Part shown: positions 42,790 to 51,838 of the stretch, in pieces | Numbering within the stretch: the first letter of the stretch is position 1 | How the letters are laid out: every line of letters begins with the position of its first letter | Translations under genes and position numbers: made by a program | Notes under the pieces: model-generated | The model's input: only the letters and a program-made list of their open reading frames with translations | Database searches by the model: none | What the model was told of the DNA's origin: nothing | NCBI GenBank assembly: GCA_964654185.1 | Contig: CAZZIE010000006.1 | Coordinates: forward strand, 3,476 to 67,475 | DNA: 64,000 nt | From: CAYFQV01 sp964654185 | GTDB taxonomy: Bacteria > Spirochaetota > Spirochaetia > DSM-27196 > PWMO01 | Direction of reading: 5' to 3'

Positions 42790-44497
42790 GTCACTGCGCA
42801 AGACCTTTCTGGCCGGGATACCGGCGCTCCTGCTGGCGGTGGGCGTTTCGATCGGGCTCTCACTCTGGCAGATGCCGGAAGACATCCTCATTGCGCCCAT
42901 GCGGGGCCCCTGGGTTCTCAACGATGTGGTGATTCGCCTCATCGACATCCTGATTCCCCTGGCCATGACGGTCTTCGCCGTGGTGTTTTCACTCCTGTTG
43001 AACCCGGCGCACATCTCCGGCGAGAAGGGCGCCATGCCCGGGTTCTTTCGCCTGGCCCATCAGGTACTGGTCTTCATCATTATTGGTACCGTTGTGTACG
43101 GCATCATTCTGGGCGTGCTCCGGCCGGTGGCGGTATCCGCCCGGGAGCGCGCGGAAGCGGACAGCGTTATTGCCGCGGAGGCACTGGAGCGCGGGCGCAA
43201 CTACATGGAAGCGGAGCGCTACAGCGATGCAGCGCGCGCCTTCGGCTCCTACCTGGCGCTGAATCCCGGCGACGAAGCGGTGGTGGAGGAATTGACTCAG
43301 GCGCGCGCCGCCATGCGCACGGTTTCGGACGGCGAAGCCGAGGCACCGGAGCAGGGCTTCACGCCCGCTCAGGCGCTGCGCGACCTTTCGGTGGGGGACC
43401 TCATCCGGCGCGCCCAGGAGTTCCTGGCGAACGACGACTTCTTCTCGGCGCACTACTACGCGAGCCAGGCGCTGAATCTGGACCCGGAATCGCCGCAGGC
43501 GCAGCAGATCGCCGCGAGAGCGCGGGCGGCTTTGCAGCGACCGACACCCAATCAGGAAGAGCAGGCGCAGGCCGAGGTGTTCCGTCGAAAACGGGATGGC
43601 TACCTTGCTCTCTATGAGGAGAACGATCCCATCTCTGCGTACTACATCTTCACACGACTGCAGGAGGAGCAGCCCCGTGACCCGGATGTGGAACGCTACT
43701 ACGCCGAAGCGCTCGATCGGGTGCAGGAAGTCTCGTTTTTCGTTGATGATGCTCAGCAGAACGTCGATCTGCCGGGAAGCCACAACATCGTCTTCACCTT
43801 CATGGAGAGCGGAGATATCCGCACCCACGTGTGGGTGGACAAGACCGTCCTGGCTACGTCGGGAACGTACCTCTACGGAATCGAGGCGATCGGCCTTCGG
43901 GGCGGTACCACGGAGTACCACCTCCTTGCGGACTACGGAAAGATGGTGGGCGACGTTCTGAACATGCGCGGAATCGATCGCGACGTGCCGCAGCGCCGGA
44001 CGGAACCGCAGTACGTGGCGGGCTCGCGACCGCAGCAGGAACGCGTGCTCCTGCAGATCCCCTTCTCCACGGATGCCATGCTGCAGGCGAGTTACGCCGG
44101 GATCGGCATGGAAGAGGCCGGCGTGCTGCAGCTCCTCAATATGCGCAGCTCCTACCCGGGACTTGGCCACAGAGTGGCGCCGGTCTACCGGGAGCTCCTG
44201 CAACGACTGACCATGCCCTTCGCCTTCGTGGTGCTCTCCATTCTGTCGGTCGCCCTCGGATGGCGGTGGCGAAGCCGCTCCCTCTCACGCCCTTCGGTAT
44301 TCGTCATTGCCATGGCCCCGCTCGTCTTTCTGCTCGCGTACTGGCTGGCAATGCTGTACATCTACCTGCACGAGGGCCTGACAACGCTGCTGGTGGCGAC
44401 AACCGAACCGTTGATTGCGACGATCCTGCTGGTGGTGGTGGAGACGCTGGTGCTCGTCGTGGCACTGGTTGTCTTTGCCGGTCAGAAGACGAGATGA
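42773..44497 (+). CDS. LptF/LptG-like membrane protein with an inserted TPR region
   Basis: The 574-aa protein has three N-terminal helices (about 12-30, 50-75 and 92-118) and a long soluble region. TPR-like helices occupy about 125-310 (NYMEAERYSDAARAFGSYLA, SAHYYASQALNLDPESPQA). A beta-rich part is at about 320-440. Three C-terminal helices close the protein. The start of the last helical block, VYRELLQRLTMPFAFVVLSI, resembles the LptF/LptG segment in which a charged helix precedes helix 4. I therefore suspect an LPS-export-type permease fold with an extra TPR domain, but cannot prove it. It overlaps both neighbours (17 nt upstream, ATGA downstream), which implies equimolar products. Confidence 0.55.
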   Translation: MSPVDESLRKTFLAGIPALLLAVGVSIGLSLWQMPEDILIAPMRGPWVLNDVVIRLIDILIPLAMTVFAVVFSLLLNPAHISGEKGAMPGFFRLAHQVLVFIIIGTVVYGIILGVLRPVAVSARERAEADSVIAAEALERGRNYMEAERYSDAARAFGSYLALNPGDEAVVEELTQARAAMRTVSDGEAEAPEQGFTPAQALRDLSVGDLIRRAQEFLANDDFFSAHYYASQALNLDPESPQAQQIAARARAALQRPTPNQEEQAQAEVFRRKRDGYLALYEENDPISAYYIFTRLQEEQPRDPDVERYYAEALDRVQEVSFFVDDAQQNVDLPGSHNIVFTFMESGDIRTHVWVDKTVLATSGTYLYGIEAIGLRGGTTEYHLLADYGKMVGDVLNMRGIDRDVPQRRTEPQYVAGSRPQQERVLLQIPFSTDAMLQASYAGIGMEEAGVLQLLNMRSSYPGLGHRVAPVYRELLQRLTMPFAFVVLSILSVALGWRWRSRSLSRPSVFVIAMAPLVFLLAYWLAMLYIYLHEGLTTLLVATTEPLIATILLVVVETLVLVVALVVFAGQKTR

Positions 44498-45237
44498 TCC
44501 TGCAATCCCCCTTCATCAGGCGCATTGGAACGACCATGCGCCCCTTTCGCGGTGTCATTCTTGGCGGCCTGGCCGGAATTCCCCTCGGGCTGTACGGAGT
44601 CGCTCTCGGCGGCCTTACCGGGTTCCTGGTAGATCAGACGCTGGTACGGGGCCGGGAGAAGCGCCTCCCCCCACCGGTTCGCAGCCTGGTCGTGCTGGTC
44701 CGCTACTGCGGAAGTGCCGCCGATTTGCCCCACGGCCTTCTGCGCGACACACTGGCCGTGCTTGTCGATGCCGGCGTCATCTCCCCGGCCAGACGTATTT
44801 CGGTTCCGCGCGGGACCTGGCAGTTGCCGGTCCTGACCGGGGAAGCGCAGGCGGCGGCGGAGCGGCTTCGCATATCGATCGACGAGGCGCAGGCGCGCCG
44901 GCTCTGTGCGGCCTTCCGCACGGCGGCCTCGGAAGGGGAAATCGACGAGCTGAAGGCGAGCGAGATCCTCGGCTGGCTTCACGGCGCGGATACCGACAGC
45001 GCCGCCGGTGAGATCAGTCACGCCGTCACCCTCCTTGGCATCTCCGCGGACGCCCCGGTCGGGGATGCGAAGCGAGCGTACCGGCGGCTTGCGGCGCAGT
45101 TCCATCCCGACGCAACCTACGGGCTGACGGAGACGCAGCAGCGCGAAGCGGCGGAGGCGTTCCGGCGGATTCAGGAAGCCTACGAAACCTACGTCGCCTT
45201 CCGGGCCGCCGCCGACAGGAAGGAAGTCGATACGTGA
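44494..45237 (+). CDS. DjlA-like membrane-anchored J-domain protein
   Basis: The 247-aa protein has a glycine-rich hydrophobic N-terminus (GVILGGLAGIPLGLYGVALGG), a central helical TerB/DjlA-like region and a C-terminal J domain. The J domain contains the HPD motif in AAQFHPDAT. J domains stimulate DnaK ATPase; DjlA-type proteins work at the inner membrane. This layout matches DjlA without its full TerB signature. ATG 44494 overlaps the preceding TGA (ATGA); its own TGA overlaps the next GTG. Confidence 0.82.
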   Translation: MILQSPFIRRIGTTMRPFRGVILGGLAGIPLGLYGVALGGLTGFLVDQTLVRGREKRLPPPVRSLVVLVRYCGSAADLPHGLLRDTLAVLVDAGVISPARRISVPRGTWQLPVLTGEAQAAAERLRISIDEAQARRLCAAFRTAASEGEIDELKASEILGWLHGADTDSAAGEISHAVTLLGISADAPVGDAKRAYRRLAAQFHPDATYGLTETQQREAAEAFRRIQEAYETYVAFRAAADRKEVDT

Positions 45238-46184
45238 ACGTGCAAGAGGCGATCATTCGAGCGTTGCAGGAGGTGCGCACACCGCTGTGGGACACGGTGT
45301 TCGTCCTGGCAACGGGTCTGGGCGAGGAGGCGTTCATTATTGCCGTGAGTACGCTGATCTACTGGAACGTCTCCAAGCGCAGCGGCTACACCGTGGCCCT
45401 GGCGTATCTCGGTTCGATCGCCCTGAACGACGTGCTCAAACTGATCTTCCAGTCTCCCCGCCCGCACGAGGTTCTTGCGGGAGTTGCTGTGCGCCGACTG
45501 ACGGGATCAGAGGGCTTTGCCTTTCCCGGCGTGCACACCCAGGGGGCCACGACGCTCTTCATTACCCTGGCGCTGCTGTTCCGGCGCAACCTCGTCTACC
45601 TGGCAACCGCTGCGGCGGTAGCCATGGTAGGGATCTCCCGGATCTACCTGGGCGCGCAGTGGCCGGTTGATGTGCTTGCCGGCTGGGTGCTGGGAGCACT
45701 GACGGCCTTTCTCGTGTACCGCCTGACCTGGCCGCGCAGACCGCGTCTGGCCGGAACCTCACGGACCTACGGGCCGCTTCGCACCGTGGTGACCATTGGA
45801 ATTGCCAACGCCCTCGTCCTGGCCGTCGGGATCGGTATTCTCGCGCGCCTGGACCCCGCAGTGCTTGCCTCCGCTGCAATGGCGCGGATCGCCGGCGCGG
45901 CCATCGGGGTGCTCCTTGGGTTCCTGCTTGAAGACACCCTGGTCCAGTTCCGGTGCGAGGCGGCCCCTGCCGCCAGACTCATCCGCTACGTAGTGGGACT
46001 TGCAACAACCGCCGCGCTCCTGATCGGCGTGCAAGCACTCATTGACGCGACCATCCCCCGCGACACCACCCGGTACGCCGCGCAGTTTCTCCAGTACGGA
46101 CTGGTGGGCCTCTGGATCACCGGCCTCTACCCGCTCATAGGGAAGCAGCTTGGGCTCTTCGAGCCGATGCTGCCGGCCGAGTGA
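45234..46184 (+). CDS. PAP2-superfamily membrane phosphatase
   Basis: The 316-aa integral membrane protein has the PAP2 catalytic motifs: K-x6-R-P as KLIFQSPRP, the PGVHTQGATT block (P-S-G-H equivalent with His) and SRIYLGAQWPVDVLAGW. Related enzymes dephosphorylate undecaprenyl pyrophosphate, phosphatidate or lipid A. The last 140 residues add about four further helices. The start is GTG 45234, overlapping the J-protein stop (GTGA). It ends the membrane operon. Its link to a possible LptF/G-like pair would suit lipid or glycolipid metabolism, but this is inference. Confidence 0.88.
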   Translation: MNVQEAIIRALQEVRTPLWDTVFVLATGLGEEAFIIAVSTLIYWNVSKRSGYTVALAYLGSIALNDVLKLIFQSPRPHEVLAGVAVRRLTGSEGFAFPGVHTQGATTLFITLALLFRRNLVYLATAAAVAMVGISRIYLGAQWPVDVLAGWVLGALTAFLVYRLTWPRRPRLAGTSRTYGPLRTVVTIGIANALVLAVGIGILARLDPAVLASAAMARIAGAAIGVLLGFLLEDTLVQFRCEAAPAARLIRYVVGLATTAALLIGVQALIDATIPRDTTRYAAQFLQYGLVGLWITGLYPLIGKQLGLFEPMLPAE

Positions 46185-46266
46185 CCCGGAGGTCCCCACG
46201 CCCCCGCGGCGGGCCCCTGACGGCTGCGGGCGGGCCCCGCGGCGCGGCGCGCCCATTCGGGCGCGG

Positions 46267-47562
46267 CTACTCCGGGCGCGGGGCGGCGGTCCGGCGGATC
46301 CGGGCGCCCAGGGTGGTGAGACGCTCGGTCAGGTCCTCGTAGCCGCGCTCGATCTGATAGACGTTCTGGATGGTGCTCTCCCCCTCGGCGCACATGGCGG
46401 CAATGACCATTGCCATACCGGCGCGCACATCCGGGGAGACCAGATCCGAGCCGCTCAGCCGGGCGGGCCCGCTGACCACGGCGCGGTGCGGGTCGCACAG
46501 AACGATGCGCGCCCCCATCCCGATCAGCTTGTCCACGAAGAACATCCGCGACTCGAAGAGCTTCTCGTGAATGAGGATGGTCCCCTCGACCTGCGTGGCC
46601 ACCACGAGCATGATGCTGATGAGGTCGGGGGGAAAGCCCGGCCAGGGGGCGTCATCGATCTTGGGGATCATACCCCCGAGATCCGGCACGACCCGGAGCA
46701 TCTGCCGGGATGGAACGTGGATCGTCTCGCCGTCGCGCTCCCAGTGGATGCCGAGCTTGTTGAAGGCGATCTTCGCCATCTTCAGGTTGTCCGGCCCGGC
46801 GTCGCGGATGGTCACCTCCCCGCGGGTGACCGCGGCAAGACCGATGAAGGAGCCCACCTCCATGAAGTCGGGACCAATCCGGAACTCCGTTCCGTGAAGC
46901 GCCCGGCCGCCGTCGATCGTCAGGATATTGGAGCCGATGCCTTCGATCCCGGCGCCCATGGAGACGAGCATCCGGCAGAGATCCTGGATGTGCGGCTCCG
47001 ATGCGGCGTTCTCGATGACCGTTCGACCCTCCGCCATGACCGCCGCCATGATGGCGTTCTCCGTGGCGGTAACGGAGGCCTCGTCGAGGAAGATGTTCGC
47101 GCCCTTGAGCTTGTTGGCGCTCAGGGTGAACATGCCGTCGGTCTCCACCCGTGCGCCGAGAGCCGCGAAGGCGAGGAAGTGCGTGTCCAGGCGGCGACGG
47201 CCGATCACATCGCCGCCGGGGGGCGGAAGGATGACCGTTCCGACCCGCCCGAGGAGGGGACCCGCAAAGAGGATGGAGGCGCGAATCTGCTTCGCCATCT
47301 CGAAGGGGATCTGCCCCGAGCGGATATCCGTTGTGCGAACGCGATAGCTTCCGCGGGTCTCGCCGCGCTCCACCGTCGATCCGAGCTCCCGGAGGATCGA
47401 GAGCATGACGTGAACATCCTCGATCTCCGGCACGTTGGTGAGGGTCACCTCGTCGGTGGTGAGCAGCGTCGCGGCAATGCACGGCAGCGCCGCATTCTTG
47501 TTACCGCTCGCAGTAATCTCTCCCTTCACCGGGAAGCTGCCCTCAACGATGTACTGATCCAA
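46267..47562 (-). CDS. murA: UDP-N-acetylglucosamine 1-carboxyvinyltransferase with Cys-to-Asp active site
   Basis: MurA transfers enolpyruvate from PEP to UDP-GlcNAc, the first committed step of peptidoglycan synthesis. The 431-aa protein has the family's opening GEITASGNKNAALP (Lys22/Asn23 equivalents), the catalytic loop LPPPGGDVIGRRRLDTH and the C-terminal EGESTIQNVYQIERGYEDL. The loop Cys (C115 in E. coli, in GGCAIG) is Asp here (GGDVIG). That substitution is known from Borrelia, Chlamydia and Mycobacterium and prevents fosfomycin alkylation. Length is normal. It converges on the PAP2 gene. Confidence 0.96.
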   Translation of the reverse strand: MDQYIVEGSFPVKGEITASGNKNAALPCIAATLLTTDEVTLTNVPEIEDVHVMLSILRELGSTVERGETRGSYRVRTTDIRSGQIPFEMAKQIRASILFAGPLLGRVGTVILPPPGGDVIGRRRLDTHFLAFAALGARVETDGMFTLSANKLKGANIFLDEASVTATENAIMAAVMAEGRTVIENAASEPHIQDLCRMLVSMGAGIEGIGSNILTIDGGRALHGTEFRIGPDFMEVGSFIGLAAVTRGEVTIRDAGPDNLKMAKIAFNKLGIHWERDGETIHVPSRQMLRVVPDLGGMIPKIDDAPWPGFPPDLISIMLVVATQVEGTILIHEKLFESRMFFVDKLIGMGARIVLCDPHRAVVSGPARLSGSDLVSPDVRAGMAMVIAAMCAEGESTIQNVYQIERGYEDLTERLTTLGARIRRTAAPRPE

Positions 47563-47654
47563 TAGCTTCTCCTCCAGTTTTGTTACCCGCCGCCCCGGGG
47601 GCCGGCCCCGGGGACGACAGTCCGTGTCTGCACCGCCGCGCGGTCGCCCCGCCG

Positions 47655-48884
47655 CTACCGTTCCGCAGGAACGAAGTAGTACTGCGGAGCATCAAAGGGG
47701 TTCTCCGCCATGGCCACCGTCGTCTCGAAGACGGCGCTCAGACCTCCACAGCACACCACCCGCACCGGTACCGTCACGGTCCCACCCGGAGAAGGAAAGG
47801 GATTCTCGAAGTAGCGAGGAAACTCCGCCCCTTCGATACCGCTGCGTGTGTCTGCGTCTCCCGACGGAGCGGTGAGCTCCGAGAAGGAGTCGATGGAGGC
47901 GGTGGCAGGGCGGAGCATCCGGTCAATCATTCCCAGGGGGGCAACCCCTTCGCGATCGAGCCGCTCCAGAACCCGGGGCGACAGGGCGATCTCAGCAAAG
48001 CCCCGGAAGTCTCCGCTCCCGAGACGCCGGGCGGCACGCTTGAGAAAGGCGTTCAGGTTCCGCACGATGTTGGTTGTCCGGTGCTCCTCATAGGTACGGC
48101 CGTTCCATCGCAGCCAGGTCACGAAGGTCTCATACCCGGTGCCGTCTTCCAGGTGGCGTTCGGACCGGATGATATCCAGGACGCCGTCATCATCGATATC
48201 CTCTACCTCCGACCCGAAGAGGGCGTCTTTCCGCAGGACCATGCGGGAGACTCGATCGCCCCCGCCGTGTACGATCCAGACCAGCTTCTGCCCGGAGGCG
48301 TCGGCGAAGTCGAAGTAGAAGGCGACCGGGAGGGAATCGTCCTGGTTGAGCCGGCGCATCCCCACGTCCCGAAGCACCGCGCTCGTTCCCGCCTCGAGCT
48401 CCTCCAGGAGGGTCGCCCGGCCGGCGACGATCTCGAAGACCGCCACGGCGAATCGCGCCTCGAGCTCCTTCTCATTGACCGTTCGCGAGATATCCGAGAG
48501 CACCTCCAGCGATGAGGCATCATCTCCGCCGGAGACCGTGAAGAGACAGACTTCGGCTACGCCGTCACCGGTGAGATCGACCTCAATGGAGATGGGCGCC
48601 CGGCCGGCGGCGCTCGTCACGGCGCGGCGGTCCGCCGGAAGCTCAGCCGCGAGGTCGCGCGGCCGGGGAGGGTCGATCCGACGCTCCTCCGCAGGGGCCT
48701 CCCGGGACGAGGCCACCTGCGGGGGCTCACCATCCTCCGGAACGGAAGGCTCCTCGGGCTCGCCTCTTGCGAGGTGTGGTGCCGACTCCGGCGCAGTGGC
48801 GCAGGCTGCAAGAGCAACCACCAGAAGCGTCGCGACACCGGCAGCGACGAGGGCGGCGTGAATCGGACTGCGTTTTCGACGCAT
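47655..48884 (-). CDS. Predicted lipoprotein with calcium-binding-like repeats
   Basis: The 409-aa protein starts with a signal sequence and lipobox (VVALAAC). A Glu/Pro/Ala-rich linker follows (about 30-95). The mature part contains two D-x-x-x-D-G segments, VDLTGDGVAEVCLF and EDIDDDGVLDIIRSE, that look like the Ca-binding turns of FG-GAP or VCBS repeats. No enzyme motif is visible and I do not recognise the family. It starts at ATG 48884, divergent from lysC. Confidence 0.7.
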   Translation of the reverse strand: MRRKRSPIHAALVAAGVATLLVVALAACATAPESAPHLARGEPEEPSVPEDGEPPQVASSREAPAEERRIDPPRPRDLAAELPADRRAVTSAAGRAPISIEVDLTGDGVAEVCLFTVSGGDDASSLEVLSDISRTVNEKELEARFAVAVFEIVAGRATLLEELEAGTSAVLRDVGMRRLNQDDSLPVAFYFDFADASGQKLVWIVHGGGDRVSRMVLRKDALFGSEVEDIDDDGVLDIIRSERHLEDGTGYETFVTWLRWNGRTYEEHRTTNIVRNLNAFLKRAARRLGSGDFRGFAEIALSPRVLERLDREGVAPLGMIDRMLRPATASIDSFSELTAPSGDADTRSGIEGAEFPRYFENPFPSPGGTVTVPVRVVCCGGLSAVFETTVAMAENPFDAPQYYFVPAER

Positions 48885-49043
48885 GCGAGTATACTATCGC
48901 GGTCAGCCCGGATTCGTCACCGCAACCTCCGGCGGATCAGGTTGCATTTTCACGGTGTTTTGCCAACAATGCGGCGAGAACGTACCAATCGGCATGCGCA
49001 CCTCCACGCAGGGGTGTGCATATCCGTCCATATCGGAGTCGCA

Positions 49044-50447
49044 ATGAGCAACAGGCGAGTCATGAAGTTCGGGGGCACCTCGCTGCAGAATCCGGAGCGG
49101 ATCGCCCGCGCCGCGGATATTGTCGCGGCGAGCCGGACCGACACCGGGCCGATCATCGTGCTGTCCGCCATGGGCGGGGTCACCAATACCCTCGACGACG
49201 CCGCAACCCGCGCCGCCGGGGGCGACTCTTCCTACGAGGAGCTCGTCGAGGAGGTGAAGCGCCGTCACATCGAAGCGGTGGAGCGCCTGGTCCCGGCGGA
49301 TGAGAGAGAGCTTGCCACGATTCCGATCCTCAACCTCGTATCCGAACTCGGCGATATCCTGCGTGGAGTGGAGCTGGTACGGGAGTGCTCGCTCCGGACG
49401 CGCGACCTGGTCCTGAGCTTCGGCGAGCGCATGAGCTGCCTCATCTTCGCAGGTTACCTGACCGCACAGGACACACCGGCGCGCGCCGTCGACGCGCGCA
49501 CCGTGATCGTCAGTGACGACGCCCACGGCAACGCGGCGGTGGACTTCGAGGAGACCGCCGTCCGCCTGGAAAGGGCGCTTACGGACCTGCCGGAGCTTCC
49601 GATCATCACCGGCTTCATTGCATCGACCCGGGAGGGCGTCACAACCACCCTGGGCCGCAACGGATCGGACTATACCGCCTCCATTGTGGCCGCAGTCATG
49701 CGGGCGGAGGTCATAGAGATCTGGACCGATGTTGACGGCGTGCTGAGCGCGGATCCGCGATACGTGCCGGAGGCCTTCGTCCTGGACGAGATCACCTTCC
49801 AGGAGGCCATGGAGCTCTCCTACTTCGGGGCGAAGGTAATCCACCCCTACACGATGATTCCCGCCGTTGAGCACGGTATTCCGGTGCGGATCCGCAACAC
49901 CTTCAACCCGGACGGCCCCGGCACCTGGATCCGGGAGACCCGCGGGGAGAGCGGCCCGCGCATGGCGACGGGCATCGCGTCGGTGGAGAGCGTTGCCCTG
50001 ATCAACATTGAGGGGGGCGGGATGGTCGGCCTGCCCGGCGTCGCCTCCAAGGTCTTCACGGCGCTCGCGCACGCCGGCGTTAACATCATTATGATCTCTC
50101 AGGCGAGCTCGGAGCACAGCATCTGCGTTGTGTGCCGGCAGGAGCAGGCATCCGCGGCGCTGGCGAGCCTGCGGGTCGAGCTGGCGTCGGAGCTGGCCAG
50201 CAAGAAGATCCAGCGCTTCGAGCTCCTGGAGGACCTCGAAATCGTGGCGGTCATCGGAGAACGCATGCGAGGCACCCCGGGAATCTCGGCGCGCGTCTTC
50301 GGCGCCCTTGGAAAGGAGCGCATCAACGTCCTGGCAATCGCCCAGGGATCTTCGGAAATGAACATCTCCTTCGTCGTGCACGGCGCCGACCGGGAGCGCA
50401 CCTTGCAGGTCGTGCACCGCGCCTTCTTCGAACCCGAGGCGTCATGA
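49044..50447 (+). CDS. lysC: Aspartate kinase
   Basis: Aspartokinase phosphorylates L-aspartate, feeding Lys, Thr and Met synthesis. The 467-aa monofunctional enzyme begins VMKFGGTSLQNPERI (KFGGTS is the ATP-site signature). It contains ITGFIASTREGVTTTLGRNGSDYTA in two blocks and EIWTDVDGVLSADPR. Two C-terminal ACT domains (about 310-467) bind feedback amino acids. The start ATG 49044 has GGAG upstream; the longer frame before it is not conserved. It overlaps thrC by ATGA. Confidence 0.96.
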   Translation: MSNRRVMKFGGTSLQNPERIARAADIVAASRTDTGPIIVLSAMGGVTNTLDDAATRAAGGDSSYEELVEEVKRRHIEAVERLVPADERELATIPILNLVSELGDILRGVELVRECSLRTRDLVLSFGERMSCLIFAGYLTAQDTPARAVDARTVIVSDDAHGNAAVDFEETAVRLERALTDLPELPIITGFIASTREGVTTTLGRNGSDYTASIVAAVMRAEVIEIWTDVDGVLSADPRYVPEAFVLDEITFQEAMELSYFGAKVIHPYTMIPAVEHGIPVRIRNTFNPDGPGTWIRETRGESGPRMATGIASVESVALINIEGGGMVGLPGVASKVFTALAHAGVNIIMISQASSEHSICVVCRQEQASAALASLRVELASELASKKIQRFELLEDLEIVAVIGERMRGTPGISARVFGALGKERINVLAIAQGSSEMNISFVVHGADRERTLQVVHRAFFEPEAS

Positions 50448-51763
50448 AGTTTCGCAGCACCCGCGATCCCGATCACATGGTCGGCTTCCTCGAGGCGGTA
50501 ACCCGGGGGCTCGCCCCGGACGGCGGGCTCTATCAGCCGGTCGGCGAATTCAGCCTCAAACAGGCCATTCTGGACTGGTCCGGGGCGACCTCCTTCCAGG
50601 AGCTCGCGGTGAGGGCGGCGGACATTGTCCTGGCGGAGGACTTCTCCCGGGAAGAGATCGAGGAACTCGTCGTCGCGGCCTTCCCCTTCTCTCCCAGACT
50701 CCGGGAACTCACGTCCAACCTCTTCGTTCTGGAGCTCTTCCACGGCCCCTCCTGCGCCTTCAAGGACTTCGGCGCCTCCTTCCTGGCCAACGTCATGGAG
50801 AGGCGCCTGGCGCACCGGAACGAGCGCTCCATCATCCTGACCGCAACTTCCGGCGACACCGGGAGCGCCGTGGCGGAGGCGTTCTACGGCAAGCACAATG
50901 TCGACGTGGTGATCCTCTATCCCTCGGGGCGCGTGAGTCCCCTTCAGGAGATGCAGCTCACCGGCCGCGGCGGCAACGTCCACGCGCTTGAGGTACACGG
51001 TTCCTTCGACGACTGTCAGCGCCTGGTCAAGGAAGCCTTCCGGGACAATGAGGTCCGGTCCGCCCTCCCGGTCACCTCGGCCAACTCCATCAACGTCGGG
51101 CGGCTGCTCCCGCAGGCCTTCTACTACCTCTACGGATTCACGCAAATCAAGGAGCGCCACCCGGCCAAGCTCTTCTACACCGTCCCGAGCGGCAACTTCG
51201 GCAACCTCACCGCCGGCGTCTTTGCCTGGAGCTGGGGCCTTCCGGTGACGAGCTTCGTCGCCGCCACCAACGTCAACGACACCGTCCCGCGCTACCTGCT
51301 TTCGGGGAATTATGAGCCGCGTCCCTCAGTCCGGACGCTCTCCAACGCCATGGACGTCGGCGACCCGAGCAACTTCGAACGGCTTGAAGCGCTCTTCCCG
51401 ACCGGCTGGAAGGCCATGAGCACGCTGATCCGGGGAGAGTCCGTCACCGACGAAGAGACCACCGACGCCATCCGACGCTGGCACGACCGGACCGCGGTGT
51501 TCCTGGATCCGCACACCGCCACCGGCGTCGTCGCGGCCGAGCGCCTCGGAGCGAGCAGCTTTGCCGACCTGGCAGTCAACCTTGTTCTGGGAACGGCACA
51601 TCCCGCCAAGTTCGGCGACATTGTGACGGAAGCTACCGGCACCGAGCCCCCCATGCCGCCGCAACTCGCCGCCGCCCTGGAGCGCACCAAGCACGCAACG
51701 GCGATCTCCAGTGACTACAAAGAGCTGCGGGCCTTTCTGATGGACACCTTCGGCCAGGAGTGA
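50444..51763 (+). CDS. thrC: Threonine synthase
   Basis: ThrC converts O-phosphohomoserine to threonine with pyridoxal phosphate. The 439-aa protein has the PLP lysine in GPSCAFKDFGASF (near residue 108), the phosphate-binding TATSGDTGSAVAEAF and TVPSGNFGNLTAGVFA. It matches the class I (bacterial, non-SAM-activated) form in length. Coupled to lysC by an ATGA overlap, it ensures that aspartate flows toward threonine. Confidence 0.96.
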   Translation: MKFRSTRDPDHMVGFLEAVTRGLAPDGGLYQPVGEFSLKQAILDWSGATSFQELAVRAADIVLAEDFSREEIEELVVAAFPFSPRLRELTSNLFVLELFHGPSCAFKDFGASFLANVMERRLAHRNERSIILTATSGDTGSAVAEAFYGKHNVDVVILYPSGRVSPLQEMQLTGRGGNVHALEVHGSFDDCQRLVKEAFRDNEVRSALPVTSANSINVGRLLPQAFYYLYGFTQIKERHPAKLFYTVPSGNFGNLTAGVFAWSWGLPVTSFVAATNVNDTVPRYLLSGNYEPRPSVRTLSNAMDVGDPSNFERLEALFPTGWKAMSTLIRGESVTDEETTDAIRRWHDRTAVFLDPHTATGVVAAERLGASSFADLAVNLVLGTAHPAKFGDIVTEATGTEPPMPPQLAAALERTKHATAISSDYKELRAFLMDTFGQE

Positions 51764-51838
51764 AGCGCCCGCTGCGCCGTCCTGGGGCTCTGCGCCGTCC
51801 GTGGGCCGTACGACGACCGTGGCCCCTGCGACGCGCCG

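Noticed and set aside
46150..47565. 471-codon plus-strand open frame
   Set aside because: It is antisense to murA, whose protein matches the family end to end. The antisense translation has no recognisable domain and abnormal His/Arg content.
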